Origin: Cyanophora paradoxa
Lineage: Eukaryota; Glaucocystophyceae; Cyanophorales; Cyanophoraceae
DNA length: 64,000 nt
Assembly: GCA_004431415.1 (NCBI GenBank)
Contig: QPMI01000477.1
Coordinates: 558,001-622,000 of the forward strand
Reading direction: 5' to 3'
Shown: piece after piece, positions 57,501 through 64,000 of the stretch
Position numbering within the stretch: the first letter of the stretch is position 1
How the letters are laid out: the number at the start of each line of letters is the position of its first letter
Program-made: the position numbers and the translations under genes
The notes under the pieces: model-generated
The model's input: only the letters and a program-made list of their open reading frames with translations
Told to the model about the DNA's origin: nothing
Databases searched by the model: none

Positions 57501-57678
57501 CTCCCACCCTCTCTTTGATAGGAGCAATCGTTTGATTCCAGGTAAATATAAAAACGAGTTTCCCAAAGCTCAGCACTGCGCCGTGTCTCCAAAAAAATAC
57601 CCGCGAAAAAATCAAAAACAAATCAGAAAACAAACCATTCCCAGTAACCCAATCTTGAATATCAGTAAATCTCAGTAA
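54571..57678 (+). CDS. Protein-primed family B DNA polymerase (Polinton type)
   Basis: 1035 aa, intact frame. The N-terminal Polinton-type segment reads NIDGQDCFKYAILAYLHRND, RGHYITIMSLSRLL and CETCLSRF.. with H...C. A treble-clef-like motif follows (CYICAERF, RDHCHQTGAFIGKACRNCN). Palm motifs: A LLDANNLYGYALSQELP (about residue 695), B FKLMNNAIYGK (about residue 845), C LLFHDTDSFCLLL (about residue 950). These are complete, so polymerase activity is likely. The Exo I position (ICYVKMDSHSVPI) lacks the usual D-x-E, so proofreading may be lost. The C-terminus after AVSPKKYP is Lys/Gln/Asn-rich and lies inside a tandem DNA repeat, so it is shorter or replaced compared with relatives. The start MPRQSNRI resembles that of the minus-strand gene at 63129. 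Confidence 0.88.
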   Translation: MPRQSNRIIKEKKNEILGLLGTLLVTGDITEFEYDRQAAILDRRPRLSQLTEITNRLYDRFEKMEEFRDEGLRLGTIEPEIEDGEAMNKAYSWLTYRARGEVIQDGIEFLERIAPTLPQRLRQKLQDLRAIKTRLTFICKFTKVSDPRVWITKFIYSDYFVITRSRNIDVELRNALQSMQEQMMQVDSYRLDRIEMLRVVIMSYAPVGGCFFSTPEWIGSKRATVNVKNIDGQDCFKYAILAYLHRNDINKHKSNEPSQYRRWLNELNFEGIQFPVACDAEVIDRFEEQNPELSINIYGADNQAQCFYPLHQSSNPRRKTKINLLLIENEEDDRGHYITIMSLSRLLKTTFDKAHDGRIYYCETCLSRFRTQEKLDIHLEANRCIDWRESKGKCPKSGSHIAFGLQHLRKTVWLPTICYVKMDSHSVPIDENRSKREVKSVSLTVVMGDEVISHYFEGSDPLGALFTTLTEIRPQVIRTLFTNIPMHPLTEEQKAKYKMTKHCYICAERFTHENFPVRDHCHQTGAFIGKACRNCNLHRRISKQTKVAIVVDHMDECGHEIFRKIAQQDDKLRVEILSKNFDQYLSLQWGMWKFIDASHFMDFQAVDASDLMGKFQTFRELAFSQYGLDPAHYVSAPGLSWDAMLIYTRAKIEQISDVGQYEFIERAIRGGFATMPTRYAKVENPDDHIVLLDANNLYGYALSQELPIGDFRWEDVSEALKETPGRSAFIEVDLEYPQTLTDHYDFPLVVNKEHVTTEMLGGYQRKLLDITGEKISKDPKLTATFSPKNNYVISQPLLVYLVSKGIIITKVHRVLSFATSAFMNSYIDLNTKLRRQSMSRFESDFFKLMNNAIYGKCLESCRGRSVVKIANSEKLCKKYAASPLIKATNVLNENAVAFEMYSKHVHLDKPVAIGAFVLDFAKLHNSRFFFDVVRRTWETAELLFHDTDSFCLLLHTNDLNNEMKRISEHLDCSNYDPSHPLFDRSNRLIPGKYKNEFPKAQHCAVSPKKYPRKNQKQIRKQTIPSNPILNISKSQ

Positions 57679-57960
57679 GCCTCAGTAAGAAACATTGAAT
57701 TAATCGAAGTTATATCATAATCTCGATTAATTATATCTTATCGAAGTTATATCTTTTTTATGCGCCGTGTCTCCAAAACAATTCCCAAGAAAAACAAACC
57801 ATTCACAGTAACCCAATTCCAAATCTCACTAAATCTCAGTAAGCCTCAGTAACAAAAATCGAATTAATCGAAGTTATATCTTAAATCTTATTTATCGAAG
57901 TTATATCATAATCTCGATTAATTATATTTAATCGAAGTTATATCCTTTTCATCCGCCGTG
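57577..57960. repeat. ~187-bp tandem repeat over the PolB 3' end
   Basis: The unit begins GCGCCGTGTCTCCAAAA at 57577 and 57761, and a third partial copy (CCGCCGTGTCTCC) starts at about 57952. Units carry AATCGAAGTTATATC words and AGTAAATCTCAGTAAGCCTC. The last 34 codons of the PolB ORF lie in the first unit. Confidence 0.85.
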
Positions 57961-57971
57961 TCTCCCATGAT

Positions 57972-59033
57972 TTAGCGTTTCGTTAAACCACTTCTCAAAT
58001 TGTATCTCCTCCGAATTACATTACTCCGATTGGGTTTTATGCCTTCTTTTGCTACCAATCGATTCACTTTATTCGTTTTATTAACCTGCTGAATCCGTTT
58101 TTGTGATGGTATCTTAATGATATCATCTTTATTCACCTTTTGCAATTCTTGTTTCTTAAATCTCCTCTTCACTTCTTTTGTTTCCTCACCATCATTATCT
58201 TCAAGCACTTTGAAACGATTCCTATCAGCCTTTGCAACAGTGTAGACCTTCTGACTGAATTGCGCACCTTCTTTTTCAAACAATCCCTTTGGTTGCAAAA
58301 CTCGAACTGTGTCTCCTGGTTTCACTTGATTAGTATCAGCCTCCTTTACACGATTGTTGTGAACAGTATCCCTCATGTAAATAAATAACTGTTTATCTTC
58401 ATTTGTATACACTGCATTTGGAGAGTCATTTTTCAATGCAGAATGGGGACTGCTATTATACAAGTCAATTACATCACTAAGTAGATCGATCCATTTCGTG
58501 GTTCCCTTTGCTGTCATCGATTTTCTGAGATACTGTTTGAAAGTCCTAGTGAACCTATCAATTATCCCCAGTTTATCTCCTACTGTGATGTGGTCATCCT
58601 TTGCCACATCTGTGTATAGCATTACACCATGTTCACTGCACCAATTTCGGTATACTGCCTGGGAAAACTCATTATCCCCAGAGAGAGCATTAACTTTGCC
58701 TGCTTCTTGCTTGAACCTATTTAAAATGCTCGGGATCTCACTGCTGTTTTTAAAAGGATAAACAAATCCTTTGCGACTAAGTATGTCTACGAAACTAAGC
58801 ATTTTGAAAATGCCATTGTTGGCAGTCTGAAACCCTCTGAAATATGTTATATCGATTTGAAACGATCTAGGCTTTGCCACTATGCGAAGAAACGATTTGG
58901 GTTTCCTTGGTTTCTTGTAAATTTGCTGGAGTTCTGAGTTTTTGAACTTCTTTTTCAACTCTTTTTCATCAAAACTCACTTTTTCATTAATCAGTTTCTG
59001 CCTATACTTTTTGAATGATAATACACTATCCAT
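57972..59033 (-). CDS. Retroviral-type (rve) integrase
   Basis: 353 aa. Core domain: first Asp in SFQIDITYFRG (about residue 76), second Asp in NALSGDNEFSQ (about residue 141), and the third acidic position in KLGIIDRFTRTFKQYL, where Polinton and retroviral integrases normally carry Glu; here it is Asp. LYNSSPHSALKNDSPNAVY is the usual conserved tail of the core. The C-terminus has an SH3/chromo-like region (VKPGDTVRVLQPKG). No HHCC zinc finger is evident at the N-terminus. It catalyses element insertion. Its ATG shares one base with the stop of the upstream polymerase-helicase gene (TAATG), implying co-transcription. Confidence 0.87.
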   Translation of the reverse strand: MDSVLSFKKYRQKLINEKVSFDEKELKKKFKNSELQQIYKKPRKPKSFLRIVAKPRSFQIDITYFRGFQTANNGIFKMLSFVDILSRKGFVYPFKNSSEIPSILNRFKQEAGKVNALSGDNEFSQAVYRNWCSEHGVMLYTDVAKDDHITVGDKLGIIDRFTRTFKQYLRKSMTAKGTTKWIDLLSDVIDLYNSSPHSALKNDSPNAVYTNEDKQLFIYMRDTVHNNRVKEADTNQVKPGDTVRVLQPKGLFEKEGAQFSQKVYTVAKADRNRFKVLEDNDGEETKEVKRRFKKQELQKVNKDDIIKIPSQKRIQQVNKTNKVNRLVAKEGIKPNRSNVIRRRYNLRSGLTKR

Positions 59034-62000
59034 TATTGGGCGGCACAGTTACACTTAATATGAGAGAGGAAACAATTTTTGGTAATGTGAGCCACAGCAT
59101 TATTAATTCGATCTACCGAAATATCTTCAAAGTCCATGGCATTGTAGCATCGCAGGCAATGCCCATACTGCTTCCCATATCGCTGCTTGATCCAATCCCA
59201 TGTGATGTAATCATGCTCATCGAATTGTCTGTTTGCTGCTCGGTCCTGATCCTTGTAAGTCGAAATCTTCTCGTTATTCTCTCTTTTCCACACTTTCCAG
59301 TGAGCCATTTCGAAATTATCATGGTAAATAACAACATCATCCAGCCTTGTGGTTCGAGTGAGAGCAACATATAGCCACTTCTTTGAAACAAATGGCGCCC
59401 CAGTTTCGAACACGACTACCCTGTTCCCTTTGCAGCGAATCGTATCACCTTGAACAACATGGCAGGTGTTTGCGTAAGCCAGGGCGAAATGTTTGACTGC
59501 ATCCCTGCTGAGAACAATCTCATCCTTCTTGTTGGCAATGTCAGCAATAATGAAACTGTCCTTTGAGAGCTTGACAATCTTGTAGACAAATCCATTATGA
59601 ACTATCTTCCCACCCTTTGCAATACGAGTCTTTGCAACAACTTTGATCCCGCCAGCATAAATGGAAACATTATCCCCGTAGTTCATTTTGTGAAGGGCTA
59701 GGTTCACCTCTGCACCCTTGCGGTTTGTATACACAATGCCTTTATCTGTCTTTGCCAATTCGTCCACAACCTTGAACCCGTACTTTGCTAGGACCTCACT
59801 TACACTCAAACCTTTCTCGAATAAATCAATTCGAATTTGCTCAACCTTTCTGCGATCTTCCTCAGTCTCATGGCGCTTGTTCACTTGGAGTAACAATTCG
59901 TTGGGGAACAGGCGATGGAGGATATCAAGGTAATACTCATCTTGATCAACACTCATATCCTGAATGGTGGGTTCTGATACGGGTCACCTGTGGCAATGTA
60001 TACCTTATCTGGGAACTGCTCATTCATGATGTGGTCCAGGGCTGCCAGTTCTCCAATCTTAAACTGACAGATCTCATCAATAACAATGCAATCAAATTCT
60101 ACCAAACCAGATGCATTCCCTCCTACGATTTCATCCATGTTCGACTCATCGATTTTGAGATGAAGGGCATCATAGATTGTCTTCACATTTTTCAATCCTT
60201 GCTCTTTCATTTCCTTCACTCGCTTGTTGGTCGGAACAATATAGAGGGGATTTTTGAAACGCTTCCCATATTCAACTGTCATGTGAGTCTTTCCAACTCC
60301 TGGAACTGATCCGAGAAGAACCCATCGTTTTTGTGTAGCCAGCAAATCACAAATCGCGGTTGTGTCATACTCATCAACCACAGAGTGTTTGGTATAACTG
60401 TAGTTCTCGATTTTCACAAAGTCAGTCGCTCTCTCAAACTTTCCGTAACGAATTCGTTTTGCCTCGAGGTCTTTCTTCTCACCTGAAAACTTTTTAGAAA
60501 AATTGGGGCAGCATTTCACACTGAATTTTCCAATATTCTCAAAGGCATTGCGATCGAATGACACTGGGGCAATGGGTTCATAAGCGATCCCATAAACACA
60601 ATCGGTGTTCAAAGCGAGTGGTCGGATCTGCTGTTTAGCGAGTTCGACACACTTCTCATACATACACATCCTCATAATTGACAAGAGGGTAGTGTACAAT
60701 GGCATGAAGCCATCAATGAGCTGCTTTTCTGCTACCTGATTGACATAGTAGATATGGGGTTCGGTCATCTCTTCCTCACACAGAACGAACTCTGTCTCCT
60801 CATAAGTGGCAAGAGTCTCACCAAAGAGGTAAATTTTAACCTCCCTCCGTTCTGTTTCTGGAACTCGATCGCATCGTCTCTGTTGTGGAAAATGGTGGTT
60901 TTCACTCTGCTATTTCGTTGCTTTCCAGTTTGCCCAATTGCACTCACCAAGATCTGCTTCTTATCAACAGGATCGAGGTCGCTATCTAAGATTCGAGCAA
61001 CTGTGTTGCCTGCAAGGTTGGGAATGAGTTTGTAAGGTCGCAGAACCGCTTTGATGGAGATGTCATCCTTGAAATCCTCGAAATGCTTTTTGAGAACCAA
61101 ACCAGGAACGACATTGTACTTGGAATCAATGATCATCCTCTTGTATCTGTTGTAGGTGTTTGCTTCGTACTCCTTTCCGTTCTTGTCTTTGGCTTTGAAA
61201 AAGTATTTGTCGTCCAGTTTCACGTAATAGAAGCTGTATTCCTCGATTTGCTCTGCATCTGTGATTGTCACACTCTTGAAGACATCGAACTTGCTGAGAA
61301 CAGGAACGAATTTGATCATCAAGGCTACAATGTAAGGGTATGCTTTGCACATATCGAACTCGTAAATATCTGTGTTATAGCGAATTTCATCAAAGGTCTC
61401 CTCATCCACATCAAAGAGACCACGAAGGGCAGTCTGCACTCCATTCTTGAATGCATTTATGGTTTGCTCATTGTAAGTACTCTTGTTGGAAGTGTTGATT
61501 AGAGACCTATACATATCCAGATTTAGTTTCTCGAATTTATCTCTGTACTCAGCATTCTTGAAGCTAATCTCGAAAGCTGTTTCCACATCTGTATCGTTAC
61601 CAGGTGGGGTCACGACAACATCCTTATCGTCAATAGTGAAACGAATATGGGTTGCCTTTCCGATTTGGGAGAACCCAGGTTGGACCTGATAATTATGCAC
61701 CACAATGAACTCTCTGAGTAGTTCATCCAGTGAACCACCATAGCAGATTCGAATGCTCGATTGGTTCTTTGGATTGTCAGACCTGACAATTCTCAGAATG
61801 TCATCGGGATTTGTGGCAAACTCCTTGAACCTTCTTTGCTTTATAATCTTGTAACGAGAACTGAGTGGAACATTGGTATCTTTTGGCTTGGAGCCATTGA
61901 AGGACTGTGTGAGAGCCTTAATATTGTGATTTAACAAATACATGTGACCATTCTCAATCTTCACATATGCAACAGAAGGGGTCAAGTGTGTGTTCCTGGT

Positions 62001-63129
62001 CTTGGGCAGGAAAGTCAGTTCAGGGACAGGGGTTCTGTCGTCCTTTCCAATTGTAACCATGCCTAGGCGCAGTGGGTCAAGAACCTTCTCCGAAATGGAC
62101 TTGAAAGAAATGCCCCAATCATCTCCTTCAACAGGGTCTCGCCCATTCACCATCTTAAAGAGTCCGTTGTAAGACCAATCGATTCGCTTGTATTTCCCTT
62201 TGGTCTTAGCCTTCTCAAACGCTCCTCCAAACCATTTGATGAGGACATCGAAAACACACTTCCCAACCTTGAATGAATCACCTTTCAAGAACATTTCCTT
62301 GAATGTGGTGGCTTGGGGGTTCCCTTCGTTTTTAATGAAATTCGAAATAATCATTGGAGCGTTTGTATTGTCTCTGAGGACTTGTTCATTTCTTGGATGT
62401 ATTCTTCATTATCTGTCGTGATGACTCTTTCAATTGTCATAATATCGGGTAGGTATCTTGCTCAATTAGTTTTAGGTAGCGGAAATCTTGATTGGTCGAG
62501 TTAAACTCAATAACTGCTGCAATAAATTCAGCAATGACAGTCCCCTCAACACATGGGAACGTATTGAAGGTGGATTGAACCAGACCGAGAGCATTCAGAA
62601 AAGCTGCCTTGGTACACTGGATACCAAAGGGGCGATTGTTCCGAAGCCTCTTCGATTCAATGTAGGTCACACCATTCTCAGTGACCCTGTTTGCATTTGC
62701 AGGGGCTTGTTCTCCCTCTTGCAACTCACGGAAGAGTCTCACATTCAGGGTGACCATGTTTCCAGGTGAGTTTTCAACAAACTCACGGAGGTTAGCAATC
62801 ATCTGCTGGAAAGGAGTCAAGCGCTTCCGCTCTCTCGCTTGCTCCGCTTTCTTGTTTTGCTTCTCAACATTCTTAGCGGCTCTCTCAGCCCTCTTCTCCT
62901 TCTTCTCCTGCTTGCGATACAAACGAGGCTCTACGATACCTCTCAGTGTATCTCTGATATCAATCAACTTTGGAATTCTAATTGCTTTGAAAGTAAATTC
63001 TCTCAAGAAATAGATATCCTGCTCTCGGGTCAATTTGTCTTCTACTTTTGCTTGCATGTAGTAGCCAAGAATCTCATCCTGCAAATTTTTCGAAATTCGA
63101 TTACTTGGTCGAGGCATTTCTTTGTTCAC
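59033..63129 (-). CDS. Divergent PolB-like / SF1 helicase fusion, four frame breaks
   Basis: Five consecutive same-strand reading segments (63129-62437, 62440-62351, 62354-60765, 60768-59953, 59956-59033) form what looks like one protein of about 1366 aa. Each break lies at a short homopolymer and is bridged by one missing base: GGG 62447-62449, TTT 62389-62391, CCC 60843-60845, GGG 59969-59971 (plus-strand letters). Start MPRPSNRISKNLQDEILG resembles the PolB N-terminus. A palm-like region has EFDMCKAYPYIVALM (motif A-like) and LALNTDCVYG (degenerate motif C). The helicase has Walker A GSVPGVGKTHMT, DCIVIDEICQF, ATGDPYQNP, then NKRHETEED, GDTIRCKG and WLYVALTRTTRLDD, a Pif1/RecD-like SF1 set split across the last break. 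An inactivated PolB joined to an SF1 helicase is, as I recall, reported for transpovirons and some Polintons. Confidence 0.7.
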
Positions 63130-63155
63130 TCTATTAATATATACCTACAAAAGTT
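63129..63155 (-). promoter_or_regulatory. Putative viral promoter motif
   Basis: On the minus strand GTATATATTAATAGAG lies just upstream of the ATG at 63129. It resembles ACATATATTAAGAGAG before the gene at 63616 and ACATATATTAAA before the gene at 46650. Confidence 0.5.
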
Positions 63156-63358
63156 TTCTTTAAATACTTTTATACTCGCGTCAAATTTTACCGACAAAAC
63201 CAAAAGTCTCCAACAAAATAAATTTAGTCGAGGGCATTCATAAAAATAACAAAGGGTTGGCTCGATCATCGAACTCTAAAAATAACAGAATGATTATATT
63301 TGTGGTTCCAGCGCGTTTCCCACGGGTTTCTCAGAGCAGATCGCGCTGAGAAAAACGA
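63156..63358. other. Short intergenic region
   Basis: Spacer between the polymerase-helicase start and the small gene at 63359. AT-rich; no ORF or repeat recognised. Confidence 0.4.
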
Positions 63359-63616
63359 TTAACAGAGATATTTCGATTTGCGACCACGGTTAGAATACGG
63401 GACACCATAGAGATACTTCACAAAGCAGACTGCATTGGAAGCATAGAGACGCTGGGAACTCTCAACGATCTTCATGGCTCTGTAACACTCATCAGTATGG
63501 TATAAGTCACGCATTTGCTTTGCAAATCTGGCATTGTACTTTTTCAAATATTCCTGACCTTTTTCAGTTTTACGATAACGATAAGTAGCACGCTTCTGAG
63601 CCTCACTGATTGGCAT
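63359..63616 (-). CDS. Small basic viral protein, 85 aa
   Basis: MPISEAQKRATYRYRKTEKG begins a Lys/Arg/Tyr-rich helix; the end reads YGVPYSNRGRKSKY. The overall style (charged helix, then a GR.K..Y tail) resembles the AT-hook protein at 51185, but the tail lacks a clean GRP core. Possible DNA-binding protein. The motif ACATATATTAAGAGAG precedes the ATG on the minus strand. Confidence 0.5.
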   Translation of the reverse strand: MPISEAQKRATYRYRKTEKGQEYLKKYNARFAKQMRDLYHTDECYRAMKIVESSQRLYASNAVCFVKYLYGVPYSNRGRKSKYLC

Positions 63617-64000
63617 GTTGTCCTTTTCTACTCTCTTAATATATGTTAAGAAATCTTTAAGTAGTTTTTCTGTCTGTATATAGCGAATAAACTCCTGTCA
63701 AATTTTGGTCCCGATTGCAGAGCATCCAGTACGAAAGAAGATGCTGGAAAAATGATAAAGCCACCGATACCCAGAAGGTTCACTTGTCGGCTGCAAGTTT
63801 CTACCACTGAACCCGGTAGAACAGGTGATTAAAGTGATTTACCTATGGATATTTCACTTCGCTCTACAACGCCTCCATAAAAATGAAGAAGTTTTGAGCC
63901 TACGGGATAGGATTGGTTACGTAGCGCTAACAATGTTTGAGAAATTATATTATTCAGATTGATCCTTAACGGCGATAACCGGGTCTTATACCAAGCTTGG
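63617..64000. other. Right edge, no gene assigned
   Basis: About 380 bp of element-like composition. Only peptides under 30 codons are open (for example MIKPPIPRRFTCRLQ at about 63757). No terminal repeat matching 44054-44150 and no return to host composition, so the element probably continues. Confidence 0.4.

Larger units (their letters stand above)
44054..64000. mobile_element. Integrated Polinton-like virus, right end beyond the window
   Basis: Abrupt fall in GC at 44054 and a switch to long intronless ORFs. Gene content: MCP-like, two capsid-associated paralogs, packaging ATPase, primase-SF3 helicase, protein-primed PolB, rve integrase and an SF1 helicase joined to a second polymerase-like region. 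PolB, integrase, ATPase and jelly-roll capsids together define Polintons/Mavericks and Polinton-like viruses; virophage-type primase-helicases also occur in this network. The left end is a 29-bp inverted repeat; no copy of it is seen at the right edge, and 63617-64000 still has element-like composition. No adenovirus-type maturation protease was recognised in the window. Confidence 0.88.

Noticed and set aside
59033-62440. Polycistron with ATGA stop-start overlaps
   Set aside because: Each overlap is better explained by a one-base loss in a nearby homopolymer; in the third case the protein-like frame begins about 25 codons before the ATGA.
63617-64000. Right terminal repeat of the element
   Set aside because: No match to the left inverted repeat and no composition change back to host.

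Overview
The window is nuclear-type DNA of a photosynthetic, flagellated protist (a GC-rich unicellular alga) carrying an integrated Polinton-like virus. The host assignment rests on short GT..AG introns in almost every gene, a plastid-type glycerol-3-phosphate acyltransferase, a SPATA17-like IQ protein of the flagellar type, an ER SNARE (USE1-like), F-box proteins, a LamG receptor kinase and a class I cyclic-nucleotide phosphodiesterase. I cannot name the species.

Host layout. 1-10092 (-): a very large secreted protein (signal peptide, propeller-like region, about 13 IPT/TIG domains, five filamin-type repeats, REJ-like region) that runs off the left edge. 10397-12512 (+): plastid GPAT. 12702-13798: tandem repeats with tRNA-like A/B boxes. 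14046-16172 (-): F-box protein. 16346-18071 (+): SPATA17-like. 18280-20344 (-): second F-box protein. 20656-23657 (-): an unusual HAD-HAD-Dpy30 fusion. 23763-25220 (+): USE1-like SNARE. 25221-27239 is gene-poor and rich in short palindromes. About 27240-34975 (+): LamG-repeat transmembrane receptor kinase. 36079-38780 (+): membrane-anchored FkbM methyltransferase. About 39611-44053 (-): cyclic-nucleotide phosphodiesterase whose 5' side stops at the viral element.

From 44054 to at least the right edge (64000) base composition falls sharply and gene style changes to long intronless ORFs: a Polinton-like element of at least 19.9 kb. It begins with a perfect 29-bp inverted repeat and AT-rich repeat arrays, followed by two capsid-associated paralogs, a probable double jelly-roll major capsid protein, an A32-type packaging ATPase, small proteins, a primase-SF3 helicase, a protein-primed family B DNA polymerase, an rve integrase, and a second long polymerase-like/SF1-helicase gene. 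Three replication modules therefore coexist. The second polymerase-like gene shares its N-terminal start motif with the PolB. Six single-base reading-frame breaks, at or next to short homopolymers, interrupt the polymerase-helicase gene (four) and the two capsid-associated genes (one each); either the assembly has indel errors or the element is decaying.

How the parts work together: the viral element encodes a morphogenesis set (capsids, ATPase), a replication set (PolB, primase-helicase, polymerase-like SF1 helicase) and its own integrase, which plausibly placed it inside the phosphodiesterase gene. Exon coordinates in the host genes were read by eye; gene spans are firmer than individual splice sites.
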